Shown: positions 24,864-37,168 of the stretch, piece by piece
Numbering within the stretch: position 1 is the stretch's first letter
How the letters are laid out: each line of letters opens with the position of its first letter
Source of the DNA: Coniella vitis
Taxonomy: Eukaryota > Ascomycota > Sordariomycetes > Diaporthales > Schizoparmaceae
Direction of reading: 5' to 3'
Length of the DNA: 64,000 nucleotides
NCBI GenBank assembly: GCA_011317545.1
Contig: WUJK01000012.1
Span: 1,005,001 to 1,069,000, forward strand
Notes under the pieces: generated by a model
Databases searched by the model: none
The model's input: only the letters and a program-made list of their open reading frames with translations
What the model was told of the DNA's origin: nothing
Translations under genes and position numbers: made by a program

Positions 24864-26013
24864 ATGGTCACCCTCCAAGGCCGCTCTGGCAAGGGCACCA
24901 TTCTCTTGACGGGCGCCAATGGCAGCCTGGGCAGTAGAATGGCCTCGCAGATTGTTGCGACATGCGAGCTCTCGAGCTACCATGGCATTTACGCCGTGCG
25001 CAACGCCACGGCAGCCTCTGTGCTCGAGGCGGCGCTTGGATCTGGCACCCACTCGAATGCCCACGAGCACGATATCGTATCGCTCGATCTGGCCGACCTC
25101 GCCAGTGTTCGCGCGACTGCCGCCAACATTAATAGGCGTGTTGCAGCCGGCGAGATCCCACCACTGCGCGCTGTGTTCTTGAACGCAGGCTATCTCGAGT
25201 TCACAGCGCAGACTTGGACGCACGACGGCTTCGACATGACATTTGCGTCCAACTACCTGGGCCATTGGCTTTTAGCTCTTTTGCTGTTGCAAAGCATAGA
25301 CCCTAATCATGGCAGGATTGTTGTCGTTGGGAGCGAGTCTCACGATCCTTTCAACTCAAAGAGCAAAGCAGCATTCAACCAAGAAAGATACACGACCTTT
25401 ATGGCAGATGGCAGCGAAGCTATCGCCCGCGGAACTTGGAGCCCCGCTAACGAGGACGCATCTTTCCACTGCGGCTTTCGCCGTTATGGAGCGTCAAAGT
25501 TCTGCCAGGCAGCTATGGTGTAAGGCTCCTCCCTGTGTTTTACTATCTAGACGTATCTGGTGTTGTAATGCTGACGACAGGAAATACTCACTGTTACAAC
25601 ATAGGCCTGAACTTCAGCGACGCTTAGATCAGGACCCAACGCTCTCCAATATCTGCGTCCTTGGCATTGACCCTGGATCTATGCCCACTAACTTGACGCG
25701 CCGCGGACCTTGGATCATACGCATCCTTATGTTTAAGCTTATCATGCCTTGGCTCGCACCACTTATGGCGTGGCTGCAACCAAACGGTCCTGTACGGACG
25801 CTCAAGCTTGGTGCCAGAGATGTTATAACTGCAGGTTTGGACACAGCGCCACCGTTGGGCGAGTCGCCCAAGGGCATGTACTTTTATGGCAGCCGCGTCG
25901 AGGAAATAACACCCGAGGCGCGGGATGTGAAGAAAAGGGAGAGATTGTGGGTCGATACACGGGGGTATGTGCAGCTCCAGGAGGGTGAAACTGTGCTCAA
26001 AAACTGGTCTTGA
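24864..26013 (+). CDS. Short-chain dehydrogenase/reductase (SDR)
   Basis: Two exons, 24864-25519 and 25581-26013, with a 61-base intron (GTAAGG to ACGACAG) and a 362-aa product. It shows a Rossmann-fold TGANGSLG (residues 16-23), a D-L-A-D-L segment before the adenine pocket, NAG near 111, and the catalytic YGASK (Tyr208, Lys212). The C-terminal half follows the intron in frame (LGIDPGSMPTNLTRR, the usual PG-motif region). It is an NAD(P)-dependent oxidoreductase of unknown substrate, probably cytosolic, since no signal peptide is seen. It is convergent with the Zn2Cys6 gene to its right, and a regulatory link is only speculative. Confidence 0.9.
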
Positions 26014-26455
26014 AATTCGGTTGAAGCCACAGAGCACTCTTCTATCGTGTAGCCAATTAGATGCCTTTTTTCTTTTTCCTTTTTTTTGTTCTTTCTTTTC
26101 TACCTCCATATTATCCTCCTTCACGTCGACATTCTTGTTTCCCGGGGGGGGGGGCGAAGAGTGTTGCTAAACACACATCTTATGCAGCGTCCTCGATTAG
26201 ATTGGATTGAACAGATAACATTGCCTCACATCCTTGATATTTTAAGGTATAGAGCAGCCCGGATTATCCGAGATAACTAACCGTACTCTCCCAGAGCTTG
26301 GTCTATCTCGCTGTCGGGCGTCTACTTCACTTGAGCAACACGCAACCAACCGTTGGTGTCTAGGGCTCAGCAGGTCAACTAGCTCCTCATCGGTTATCTT
26401 GAAGAAGTGTACTATCTTCACTCCTCACCCTCGCATTTCAGCACACGCTGTGCGA
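26014..26455. other. Convergent intergenic region with G11 tract
   Basis: T-rich sequence (TTTTTTCTTTTTCC) follows the dehydrogenase stop, then an 11-base G run at 26144-26154. It is likely the 3' UTRs of the two convergent genes. No gene is seen. Confidence 0.5.
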
Positions 26456-29033
26456 TCAGACCATATCATTCTTGTCCGACGTCAAGGTTGATAACATGGA
26501 CGCGGCGTCTCCCTTCCAGCCAGGAGGTTTCGTGGCACCCTGCGTCTCCTTGTCCACATCCACTTCAAGGCCTTCAAAATCCTCCACAAGCTTATCTAGG
26601 CATGCGGCGGGGAGATCATTGGACGCGGCGTCTAAATCCACTGGATATGCGCTGAGGAAGTCTTGGCTGCGGTGGTTTTCGCCCTGAACCTCACGAAGAA
26701 GTCCCCGTGCCGCTTTTGTAAGGACGATGCCTTGCCGCGTGGCTATGACGAAAATGCTCTTCATTATGCCGCTTACAAGTGGCATATACCGTGCAAGGTA
26801 CTGGTAGCCGCGCATGCAGAGCAAAAAGTAAAACTGCGCTTCATTGTTCGGAAGGCCCCGCAAGATGTCATTGACAAGGTAGAGCATGCCACTCTGCCAG
26901 ATAATCGAGTACTTGGCCGAATCAAAATTCGATCGGTATTGGTAGATGATGCGTTTGAGCTGCTGGATGGACGCTGCAATCACACTGGCTGGGGTTGTGC
27001 GTATCCCGTCCAAAGCCGAGATATTAGGCTGCGGCTGTTGGCCAGCAAAGGGTCGGAACAGATCGATCACGGTGGTGTGGAACCAAACACTTCGTGCCGT
27101 CAGCATCTTTCTTACTTATTGATATTCGTCAAGGCAGGGGAGGTTACTGTAAGTTGAGCACATGGTCCGGGCTCTGCTCATCACGTCTCACGCCCGCATG
27201 CAAGGTATGAGCCCAAGCCAACAACTTATGGAAAAGGGTAACGGCTGCCGACATGGACGCGGCCCTTTGGAAGTAGTATATAATATTCATCTCAAATGCG
27301 ATCAGCCAAAACCGGCAGACGAATGTATAGGTAGACTCGAGACACGAGTTACCGGGTACAGAAACCGGACCGTGGACTTCGCCCGGAATGGGAAACATTG
27401 GTGGTCCCTTGGGAAGTGGCTCTTGGTGATAGCTCGTTGACATGACCCTGGAAAACCGGTCAGCATAGCACGCAACGAAACGAGCTTCGTGAGACAAATT
27501 TACATCTGGAAATTGAAGGAACCCCATGCTGTTGCAGATGCCGCTTTGCTGACCTTCTCGTTGTGAAGATCCAAGGAATTGGGGCACGGTGCGCCAGGCC
27601 CCGCGTACAAACCCAGGCGCGTAGCCATGCATGCGCTTTCATATTGTATACTATACCCAGCTTTGTCTCTTCCCAAAGTCGTGCAGGTCATACTTATTAT
27701 CGAGGTGGCCGCTACTGTTGCCAGTCTATCCACGTCACGTTCATGGTCGTATATCAGCGACGCTTCATCCAGGAACTTTTGGGATAGAGTCGCAACCATC
27801 GGCTCATAGTGAGCATAACTTTGCTAGACGGGTAGATCAATGGCTGTATCATCTGGTATTGTTGTTAGGAGAACTCACAGTAGCCCAAGCAAGAACAGCA
27901 TTCACGAGCAATTGTGAACAGAAGTCAGTTTGCCCACTAACCAAATCATTGATGAACAAGTCCGTGTCAAAAAAGGACCACCACGGCTGGTTCACCCGCA
28001 GATATAAGGAAATAGCCTCAGCAGCAAGCTGGTTACTAATGTGGATGTTTGTCCAACGCCTGATGTTCACATGGGCGAGGCGGGCATCCACTAGACCCCT
28101 GGCTCTGCTGTCAGTGTTTTTGTACATGATGGTTTGAGGATTCACAGTAGGGACCGGGTTTCCACCTGGTCCGTGGATATCAGACTGGAGCCCGGTCTTG
28201 ACACCAAGGGGCTCGATACCCAGCAGCCATAAGTCGAGCGAAGCTGGATCCAGGGGAACCAGTGACGGGTATACATTTGCGTGTTCGACCACTAGTTGAA
28301 ATTCAAGGGGTGTTTGGGTTGGGGGCAGTAAGCTCCGGTTCGTTGTGTGTAGCGACGGAGTGACGCGGCCACACATATCGCCACCGATCGATCGCAAGGT
28401 GGCTTCAGGAGATTGCCCCTGCCGCAGAGATCTGAATGTCTCGAGCGCAGCGTCCTCGGACTCACCTTGAAGCAACGCGAATAAGTCGGCCAACGTGCGT
28501 GCTTTCTGTTCCGGACATGACTCTAACACGGAGTCGACGGCGTGCTCGACATCTACCGAGTCTCTGACGGTCTTCAACGCTTGCATTGATTCGTCGAGGG
28601 TCCCTTCGCGCAGCAGTTTGATGACTGCATGATACTTGATCAGCTGCGCCCTTCGCGTCGCATGAGTGCTAAGGCCCGGCGGCGTCCCAAACACACAATC
28701 GACGGCCGCCTTCCTACAGGGTGCACACTGTGGTCGGGCCCCATCGCACTGTTGCGGAATGAGTCTCAGCCTCTCAGCACCTGGAAACCGAGCATCAGAA
28801 GTACCTTGATCTTTCGTTTCCTACAGCCTAGCGCGCCCAGTCAGCCTTCTGCGGGCAGACATCCATTCGAGATGACTGGGGATCGCACTTTCGCATGCAA
28901 GCCTTACGGCTTTACGTTTGCGGGCTAGGTCAGTCTTTGCCACGCTTGATCCAGGAACCTCTGCACCGCGGTTGGCGCTGAGGTCTGGATCCTTGGGTAG
29001 GAGTTCTTGCAGTTTCCTCTTCGCCGGTGTCAT
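26456..29033 (-). CDS. Zn2Cys6 fungal transcription factor with fungal_trans domain
   Basis: Six exons: 29033-28889, 28827-28805, 28748-27879, 27823-27504, 27447-27148 and 27089-26456. The product is 763 aa and all phases close. The binuclear zinc cluster is complete only after splicing: C47, C50, C57, C64, C67 and C74 (spacing 2-6-6-2-6). A basic leader (ARKRKAVR) precedes it. The middle-homology (fungal_trans) region includes HISNQLAAEAISLYL, FINDLVSG and SQLLVNAVLAWAT. Later come RFWLIAFEMN and VWFHTTVIDLFRPF, formed across the last splice. Such proteins activate target promoters in the nucleus. The layout is like NirA-type annotated regulators, but the pathway is not knowable here. The introns are 52-61 bases. 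The small possibility of an extra intron near 28,110-28,150 was left out. Confidence 0.9.
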
Positions 29034-29727
29034 GGTGCGTTGCGGTGTAAACCTTCACATGTCAGTACCAAACCGAGCTAGAAGCGTACTACTAAGAATG
29101 CTCCAAAGGGTAGGATGCATGAGTTTAATTGGAAAGTCAAGCCGATATCACGTGATTGATGCTCATGTTATACATCAGTACTATGTAGTTGAACCTCTAT
29201 TATTAATACTGTCCGTAGGCTCCACCCGCTGCGGTTGGCCAACTGGGCGCTTCCGTCCTCAAGACCGTCCGATACTCGATCTTTTCCAAGATATAATAAT
29301 AAAGCCATTGAAACCCCTTGATTTCGAGAATAGACGCTTCTATTGTCAACATGGACGTCGACGAGTAAGTACTTTGCAGCGACTGCTGCGGGTAGCTCAG
29401 CGAGCAAAGGCCTCGACGTGAGTGCGCAACAAAGCAGTCAAGTCTAATACGTGAACTTAGGAGGTCACACTTGAGGGGGAAAACAAAGAGGAATTTCTTG
29501 AGTCTGATGTGTTTGCCCATTCTGTTTATCTTATGTTTTGGATGGACTCCGCACGTAGAAGAACTGGGTCAAGCCCGCACGCAGTTGCCGGTGCGGCCCT
29601 GACATTTCAGCACCTGCAACACCAAGCCCCAGGATAACCAATTCATCACAAAATGGAGAACAACAGGGTACAAATGAAATGGATGGCAAAATAAAGCCTC
29701 TTCCGACTGGCAAAACGCAAAAACACA
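29034..29727. other. Upstream region of the Zn2Cys6 gene
   Basis: Contains one TACTATGTA word (29179). On the plus strand at about 29351 there is an ATG followed 14 bases later by a perfect GTAAGT donor, which could be the first exon of a tiny gene but has no recognisable continuation. No other feature is seen. Confidence 0.4.
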
Positions 29728-29809
29728 CGACGCGATCAGGATTCGAACCTGAGCCTCCGAAGAGAATAGATTTCTAGTCTATCGCGTTAGACCACTCCGC
29801 CACCGCGCC
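29728..29809 (-). tRNA. tRNA-Ser (anticodon AGA)
   Basis: On the minus strand an 82-nt cloverleaf begins GGCGCGGTGGCGGAG and ends TCGCGTC plus discriminator G. The acceptor stem pairs over seven positions with two G-U pairs. The anticodon loop CTAGAAA sits on an ATAGA/TCTAT stem. A long class II variable arm follows, then the T arm TCAGG-TTCGAAT-CCTGA. The long variable arm and AGA anticodon fix it as serine (UCU/UCC codons). No intron. Confidence 0.96.
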
Positions 29810-32059
29810 TTTGATGCTGTTGTTGTTGAAAAGTGGATTAATTCACGTCTTATATACTAATATCTGTTGCAGCGCCGGCGGGTCCATCGTGGAGTGGGGT
29901 CCCGTGTGGCCCGTGCACCCCCCTAAGGCATCGTTCCTGCCGGCCATATCCCATATGAAGCGACCGACTCTTCGTTCGGCACTCAAAAATTACCTTGGTG
30001 AATTATTACGTGTAGAACTCAACCAATACTGATGGGCGCTTGGTTGGGCATATAGAGACGGACATATATATGTCTCTGTCATATCACCTAGCAAGAGCCT
30101 TTGCGCCACCTCCAATCATGTATAGCCATTGACTCGACTCGGCGTAAACCAGTATTGTTGGCCTATCTTTGATTGACTCTGCATGATGTAGATTCCGGTT
30201 CTGTGGATATATTTACGATTCTGGCCAATATACTATATATCAAGACTGCGTATGAAGACCAGAGGTGAGTAAGCGCAGTGGGAAAAGACCCAGAAGGGAG
30301 AAAAGCCAGAGCAAAGCTATATAGCGGCATCTACACGTGAATCCTGACACCACAATCTGTTCTACTGTTCCAGTGGACTGCACGTTTTCCTTTCTTTCAG
30401 GAAACAGCTTAATCTTGAACTATTCCATAGCACATGACGCTCGTGAACCAATACAAAGAGCTAGCAAGAGCTAACTTGAGCTAACATGAGAATCGGCCCG
30501 TAGACAAGAGTGTGAGAACAGGCACGGTTGTGTCGAGAGTTCTGCAAAATGTTTCAAATGACCTGTCACAAAAGGGCGCGTTTCGAGTGGCGTTTAATGC
30601 TCTGTGTTTACTAAAACTGGGAGATATAGTGCTTGCAAGGCTTTAAATCGTAGTGGGTGTTGGTGAGCAGCGAGATCCTAACCAGACAATCGCGAAATAG
30701 GAGATAGACCGCAGTACTGCGAGTTGTTGCCATAATTTGACATGATGTAACACGCTGTGTTTGACCGATATCTGTACTGCAATGTTGCTATGACACACTA
30801 TGTGGCAATCGGTTGCTAGGAAGAACTTGGACACGCTCAACTATGCTGCAGCTTGGAAGAGTAAGAATGGATGCCATCGAAAAGCGGTGGTGCTGGTAGC
30901 CTGGCGATACCCAAAGGAGAACCGTCGGGCCTAGAAGAATGTCGAAGTCAAGGATTATGACAAGTTTGACTTTCGGGGCGAAAGGATGATCGAGGAAGAA
31001 AAAAAACAAAAGAAGAATTCCAATATTCCAACCTTTTTGATTTTTGGTTTAGGAAAAAAAAAAGGTACTTCCAAAATTCATCAGCGTGTCAGTGCTGGTG
31101 AACTTGACAAGGCGAACTGATTTCCTTGGCCAGGCTCGTTCCACAGGGTTATCAATCGGCGTCCTTGTCTTGCACGCGCCAAACATACGTTGGGATTTGT
31201 ACTATGACTGGTGCAGAAAAAGGTCAAGAGGACGGGACTCGGAAGGCGAGTACATAACTATGTAGTATCCGCTCGAAAACGATCCAGCCAACAGCCAATG
31301 GAAATGACATCAATTCTTATCGCGATAAACGCCCAGGACGCCCTGATCATGGAGCCCAGTGGAGCCTCTGCAAAAGCCCCCCCACCACCACCAAAGCCAC
31401 ACCAGGAAGCCGCGCTATACGACGGTATCTTTTGTGGTTTATAGTGGAGTACTCGCGGAAGCATGTACCTAATAGTTAAAGAGCCCTGTTACTGCAGATA
31501 TCAACACGGCGTGGTCATTCTCACGCGTAATCAGGGCTTGTATGATTGTACTACTATGTATGTATGTACAAACCTCTCGGTGCCCCGCAAGCACGCAGCG
31601 AAAGCAGAAAACAATACTATGTAGCCTCCAGACAAGCCAAGCAACGGGGTGACTTTTGCGTGCAACAGGCGGCTGTGGGTGGCCCTGTGCCTCTGTGGCC
31701 GGCTGCACGATTACGTAGTGTTGCCCGGCGGTTTTAGCTGCAGCGTGCCTGCGTGCTAGAAAGGCCAATTGACAGAGAGGTCTCGGGCAAGATCGTGAAA
31801 CTGCAAATGGCCCGCAGGGTACCCACCCAGGCACCTTTTGCTATCAAGGCCCCTGCCAGGATATATAATAAAGGAAGTTGACGTCGCAAGCCGCCCGCGT
31901 GCATTCCTTTTTTCCACTGGTTGGCAATTCTACCCTGCGACCAGCCAGCCCATTGTTGCCCCCGCTCGTGACTGCTGTGCCATTTGACCGTCGTCGCTTG
32001 ATTCCAGCACCGCCGCCCCGTCCGGAACTGCGAAGTCGTCGCGGTCCTTGCGAGTCCTC
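29810..32059. other. Gene-free 2.2 kb upstream of the amino-acid transporter
   Basis: No gene is recognised. Two exact copies of TACTATGTA (31552 and 31615) and a near copy (31257) fall within 370 bases. A TATA-like GGATATATAATAAAGG lies at 31859-31874, about 190 bases before the transporter start, and could be its core promoter. Several A-rich runs occur near 31000-31070. Confidence 0.45.
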
Positions 32060-34609
32060 ATGTCCCACGAACGAAGTAGCCCCTCGACATGGGATGCATA
32101 TGAGCGAGGAAACTCGCCCAACCGGTTTGGAAGCGTTTCCACGAGCGACGCAAGGCATATAGCCTTTGAGGATCATGATTACCTCGGTCAGAGCCCTCGT
32201 GCAGCGGGTGGCGAGGATGCCGAGGGCCATGCGACATCCAGGCGGAGGAGGTGCGTAGCGTGATCTTGAAAGTCCCAAGACTGACACTTGTTTCTCGCAC
32301 TCACTGACAGCGATCCCGGGATTCAGGTCTTCCGTTACGAATCGTCTCGCAGCCCTTGGTGACATAGGAGTACGTTTGGTCCACTTTCCCGTGTCATTTG
32401 GTTGTTGGACCTTCCTGAGCCCCGGTGGGATCGAAAAGTCGCGCGTGATTATATTTGAAAACCGGACCCGGATTGGAGACAACCAACACTGACTGACTTC
32501 TTACTTAAAGGGTGTCAATTCCATTCGGTCATGGCAACGATCCTTCCAACGCGCGTCTGGCTTTCCAGAGGTTATACCACAGCGGCCGGCCTTCATCTTT
32601 GCGCCCGACCAGGAACCGCTCGCTGCACACGATGGATTCCCGCAGGGTTTTCGGGATGAGGAGACGGCACCTGGCACATCTGGTCCCCGCGTGTCTCTGC
32701 TGCGGCAGCACCTCGAGGCCTCGAGCCCGGAGCATGCGATCCATGACGACGGCTCCGAACCGCCTGGCCCGAGTGAATCACAACCGCTGCTCAGCCAGAT
32801 CGACCGGCATCCCAGCTTAAACGGATCCTTCCGTGACCGTGAACGCAAGCCTTTGGATAATGAATTGCGGCGCACCTTCAGCTTCAGCAGTAACGGCACC
32901 CCCAACAGCATCTTTGCTGTGCCTCCTCACCTGGCAACACCTGATATCGTAGGGAGCTATGGCTCGCATCGCGAATATGGAAGCATCAGTGCGGATAGCG
33001 AGGATTTGGGAAGAGCGTCCATGGCCCAGGCTGGAGAGTTGTGGCGTCAGCAACAGACGAGCGGCAACGTTCCGGACGGAGAAATGGAACCTATCTTGGT
33101 GAAGGAGATTGAGCAAGAGGATGGAAAGATCATCTTGACCGTCAAGGGTCAAAGTACGCTTCCCCAGACAATATTCAACTCCATCAAGTAAGTTCAAAGT
33201 CGCCCCCTGCGGAAAAGGAAACCGTCCAGTAAGGGTGGGAGCGAGTGCTGACGGACATCCTCTAGCGTCTTAATTGGTGTGGGTTTGCTCAGCTTGCCAA
33301 TGGGAATCAAGTACGCAGGCTGGATATGCGGCATCATTATCCTGCTCGGTGCAGCGGCGGTTACCTCGTACACAGCGACGTTATTGGCCAAGTGCATGGA
33401 CTTAGACCCGAGTCTCATCACCTTCTCGGATCTCGCATACATTTCATTCGGTCGCAATGCCCGTATCGCCACGAGTGTGTTGTTCACACTGGAGCTGCTC
33501 GCGGCCTGCGTGGCTCTCATAGTTCTCTTTGCTGACTCCATGGATCTACTCTTTGAAGGTGTCTTATCTCTCAATGAGTGGAAGATTATCTTTTCGGCAG
33601 TACTCATTCCGTTGAATTTCTTGCCTTTACGATATCTCAGTTTCACCAGTATCATAGGCATCCTGTGCTGTTTCACAAGTAAGTATAAACAGAAGATGCG
33701 ACGGCCTGACCTAGGCTATGGGAAGGCATTGGAGTCGGATGAAGTGACTGACATTTGTTTGTTAGTTGTCCTGATCGTCATCATAGATGGCTTCGTCAAA
33801 CCAGACTGGCCTGGTTCGCTCATCACACCAGCTGTCACCTATCTCTTCCCTGCAAACTGGCTGACCTTGCCTCTATCGTTTGGTCTGCTCATGTCTCCTT
33901 GGGGCGGTCATGGCGTGTTCCCTAATATCTACCGAGACATGCGGCACCCTCACAAGTACGGCCGCGCAGTCAAGGTCACCTTCTCCTTCACATGTCTTCT
34001 TGACACCACCGCTGCTGTCGTCGGTCTCCTCATGTTCGGCGACGATGTGTTGGATGCGATTACTTCCAACATTTTCTTGACGGCAGGATATCCCAAGGCA
34101 CTGACGTACATTCTGTGCGGTGTGATTGGAATCATCCCCTTGACCAAGGTTCCCTTGAACGCTAGGCCCATCATTGCGACAGCAGAGGTATTGTTGGGCG
34201 TCCACCAACAATCCATAGCAGAAGGCTCCTCGGTCATGGTGGGAAGATCGGCCTATTTCAGAGGAGTGCTGAAGATTGTCATCCGCGTCGTCACAGTGCT
34301 GATTTTCCTCATCATTTCAATCCTCTTTCCAGCCTTTGATTCGATCATGGCCTTTATGGGTAAGAAGCCTCCGCATAATCCTGTTGTAGCCCATGGGCAC
34401 AGAATCACTGACTTGAGCCTGTAGGATCTGCTCTTTGTTTTACAATCTGCGTGACTTTGCCAATTGCTTTCCATCTGAAATTGTTTGGGCAACAAATCAG
34501 CAAGACCGAAAAACTTGTCAACTGGATCCTCATGTTACTCTGCATTTGTTTGTCTGTTGTGGGTACTCTCTGGGCCTTCTTGCCCAAGACTTTGATTCAG
34601 GCGGAGTGA
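32060..34609 (+). CDS. AVT1: Vacuolar amino-acid transporter, AVT1-like (AAAP family)
   Basis: Six exons: 32060-32250, 32327-32369, 32511-33187, 33266-33678, 33766-34359 and 34425-34609, giving 700 aa in frame. The first ~300 residues are hydrophilic and include the family-like LGDIGGVNSIRSWQRS and FPEVIPQRPAFIFAPDQEP. The transport domain then starts with FNSINVLIGVGLLSLPMGIKYAGW and spans about 11 helices (SPWGGHGVFPNIYRDM). The second-exon acceptor is ATTCAG at 32326. An earlier AG at 32310 lies almost on the branch site and puts a stop in frame, so it was rejected. Avt1 exchanges protons for neutral amino acids and histidine at the vacuole in yeast (established). The substrate here is inferred. 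Confidence 0.9.
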
Positions 34610-35119
34610 TTGGACACATTAGCGCCGACATTTAGAGTGTAACCCATAGGCGGAATCTCGAATATACATAGGTGGAAACACAGGAATCGCAGCGCCATTG
34701 TCTAAATGCCTGGACTAGATGATGGTCAGCTATGAGAAATAAATCCAGATCACTGTGACATGGCGTGTATATCCACACATCCTGTGTGTATCTTGGTAGT
34801 CACATGCGCTATATATAGCGGACAGTTGCAGTATATGTTGGCGGTAACCCGCTCAAGAACCACAGCGATCTTAGGTGGCCCATCCCATTTTTCATTGATA
34901 TTCCGTCCTATAGCGTGGATATCATACCAGGTGGAGTTCTAGGAGGAAGTGATTTCCAAGGCACTGTTGAGCGAATAGATGCTAGGACTCTATTTTGGCA
35001 AGTCCTCGAATTTCCCAGCAAACAAGGAGCAAAGGAGCCCTTCAGAACCAAGAAGAGGTATATTGAAACGCGCACAGGGTTAGGGTATTGCCTGGACAAA
35101 AGTCCTGGAGCATTTTGAG
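34610..35119. other. Intergenic, amino-acid transporter to methyltransferase
   Basis: Tandem gene spacing of about 510 bases. It holds the 3' end of the transporter transcript and the promoter of the next gene. No motif beyond a weak TATA-like GCTATATATAGCG at 34807-34819, which is a near-palindrome. Confidence 0.45.
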
Positions 35120-36661
35120 ATGGATGTGCTTGTACGCTTCCTCCTTTCCCAAGACCCAAACAACAATAAAATTACATGGTCTCGGTTCTCGCCCCAGTGG
35201 TCTGCTTCGCGTCAGTCAGCCATAATATTCCACTATCCAGTTGTTGATCAGAATTTCGTTGGGGTGAATCGAGCAACCGTCAGAGATATGCCAAACCTCC
35301 CGAGTCTCTACAGCAAGATCGAGGACTTGACTGACGGTCTGAGCGACTTCATCCAGACGCCTCTGGTTCGTCAAATAACAGGAGGCATACATGTGAATGA
35401 TGCCTTCATAAAGGAAGCCTGGGCCCGGCTTCCTTCAGAATGGACGGCATATTGGGACGCAGACCCGTCCCAAGACCCGCGAATCATGCAACAGGACATG
35501 ATTGATAGCATCGACGAGTACGGAATCTCGATGACCGAAGAGTTCCGAAATAGTCGGGCTCTCTCTCCACCTCAATCACTTCTTGCTTGGCTTGAAAAGT
35601 TGAAATCGGTGTCATTACCGCGCGCTCAACGCCTTGGCCCGCAGCTTGCCCTACCAGAAGAACTGACCGATCGAATGAAGACGAAGAAAATTAACGAAGT
35701 CTCTGTTGCAGCAGCTTACATCCACAACGTCTGTTCAGAAAACAACATCACTCACATTGTCGACATGGGTTCTGGGCAGGGCTACCTCTCCGTCACACTC
35801 GCCCGCCTCTTTCCCTCGCTTCGCATACTCGCCATCGATGGCAGTGAGTCACAGGTCGCTGGTTCGCAAGCTTTTGCTGCGTCACTTAGTGTCCCAGAGG
35901 ATAACCTCAAACACCTCGTCCGCTATATTGACGGCTCCATGGCGCTCATCACGGACATTGACGCCTGGGCTGGCGGCGAGAAATGCCTGCTTGTAGGCCT
36001 ACATGCGTGCGGTAGCCTGTCGGAGCACATGCTGAGGTACTTTATCAACTGCTCCTCCATCACGCATCTAGCCGCTGTCGGCTGCTGCTACAATCATATC
36101 GTGATGCGCTCAGAGAGTTGTCCGGACGGATTCCCAATTAGTGCTCGGTTGAGGAACCGCCATGTGACTCTGAGTCCCACTGCGCTAATGACAGGCTGTC
36201 AAGCACCCAACAACTGGGAGCGACTTGACTTGGCCAAGGAAAGGTCCAACTATTCAAAGAAGCAGTTCTACAGAGCATTATTAGAGAAACTCTTCCATGA
36301 CAAAGCCATTGAAATGAGTACTGGGGGTGAGAGCAGACCGAACTGGGGCATCAGAAAAGGGGATTTGGCGTCCTTTGAAACATTCACCGCGCGGGCGATG
36401 CACTGCCTGGCAGTAGACCCGACGAGCATCTCAAGGCAGGATATGCGGGAGTACGAGGCCCTTTACGCAGGCCAAGAACACAGGATCGCAATACTATGGA
36501 CGCTGAGTGTCCTCTGCTGCAAGGCTGTCGAGAGCATTATCAGTCTTGACCGGTATTGGTTTCTCGTCGAGAATGCGGCTAGCGACACCGACATTGTTCC
36601 CATTTTTGACTACAAAATCTCCCCAAGGAATCTGATGATAGTAGCTAAAAAGAAAAATTGA
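35120..36661 (+). CDS. METTL25/RRNAD1-type methyltransferase-domain protein
   Basis: A single exon of 513 aa. A short conserved lead-in, INEVSVAAAYIHNVC, precedes the SAM-binding motif VDMGSGQGYLS (residues 214-224). Motif II is ILAIDGSESQV, followed by GLHACGSLSEHMLRYF and AAVGCCYNHIVM. That last pair, HACG and GCCY, marks the METTL25/RRNAD1 family as I know it. A role in RNA or protein methylation is suggested by homologues only, and the substrate is unknown. No signal peptide. The first ~190 residues are the variable N-terminal domain. The first in-frame ATG was used. Confidence 0.85.
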   Translation: MDVLVRFLLSQDPNNNKITWSRFSPQWSASRQSAIIFHYPVVDQNFVGVNRATVRDMPNLPSLYSKIEDLTDGLSDFIQTPLVRQITGGIHVNDAFIKEAWARLPSEWTAYWDADPSQDPRIMQQDMIDSIDEYGISMTEEFRNSRALSPPQSLLAWLEKLKSVSLPRAQRLGPQLALPEELTDRMKTKKINEVSVAAAYIHNVCSENNITHIVDMGSGQGYLSVTLARLFPSLRILAIDGSESQVAGSQAFAASLSVPEDNLKHLVRYIDGSMALITDIDAWAGGEKCLLVGLHACGSLSEHMLRYFINCSSITHLAAVGCCYNHIVMRSESCPDGFPISARLRNRHVTLSPTALMTGCQAPNNWERLDLAKERSNYSKKQFYRALLEKLFHDKAIEMSTGGESRPNWGIRKGDLASFETFTARAMHCLAVDPTSISRQDMREYEALYAGQEHRIAILWTLSVLCCKAVESIISLDRYWFLVENAASDTDIVPIFDYKISPRNLMIVAKKKN

Positions 36662-37049
36662 TGTATGAATTAGCTTTCCAAGGGCTTTTGGTTGCTTGCT
36701 TGCTTTGCAGAATACTGCATATACCTGGTTATTGCGCGTAGTGAGCTGCTGCGAAGTGCCGGGGATTAGTAGTTTGGTCGAACTGGAAAACATTTCTTGA
36801 TAACAACACCAACAAAGGAGCTGGACGGTCCTCGGATGTAAGTATGCATTTGTGGGCGTGGATTGAGGATCAGAGAAAAGACTCGCAAGTCGGCAAGGAC
36901 TGAGCCAAGCCCACCAGTACTTTGCTTTCTGAATGGTCGAATCAATGCGCCAGAAGAAGCCATCGCCATCTGGGCAGTAAAGACACCAAGTCAACATTCG
37001 AGTACAGGGATTTCAAGTCCTTATAGTCCTAACACAGTCATCACCGTAC
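36662..37049. other. Intergenic before 5S rRNA
   Basis: Likely the 3' UTR of the methyltransferase gene followed by 5S upstream sequence. Overlapping short frames have no recognisable product. Confidence 0.4.
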
Positions 37050-37168
37050 ACGTACGACCATACCTAGTGGAAAACTTGGGATCCCGTCCGCTCTCCCCTA
37101 AATAAGCCACTAAGGGCCGGATTAGTAGTTAAGTGGGTGACCATTAGCGAATACCCGGTGTTGTACGT
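37050..37168 (+). rRNA. 5S ribosomal RNA, copy 1
   Basis: A 119-base match to the filamentous-fungal 5S pattern. It opens ACGTACGACCATA, carries GATCCCGTCCGCTC, then an internal control region with TAGTTAAGTGGGTGACC and the GCGAATACC element, and closes GTGTTGTACGT. The ends pair (ACGTAC/GTACGT). TTTT follows at once as a Pol III stop. It is identical base for base to the minus-strand copy at 56033-56151. Dispersed single 5S genes are normal in Pezizomycotina. Confidence 0.95.

Noticed and set aside
29351..29420. ATG plus perfect GTAAGT donor suggesting a tiny first exon
   Set aside because: No downstream exon with a recognisable product; kept only as a remark in the intergenic entry.
32311..32326. 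Earlier acceptor AG at 32310 for AVT1-like exon 2
   Set aside because: It leads to an in-frame stop and lies almost on the branch-site A; the acceptor at 32326 keeps the frame and gives the conserved join.
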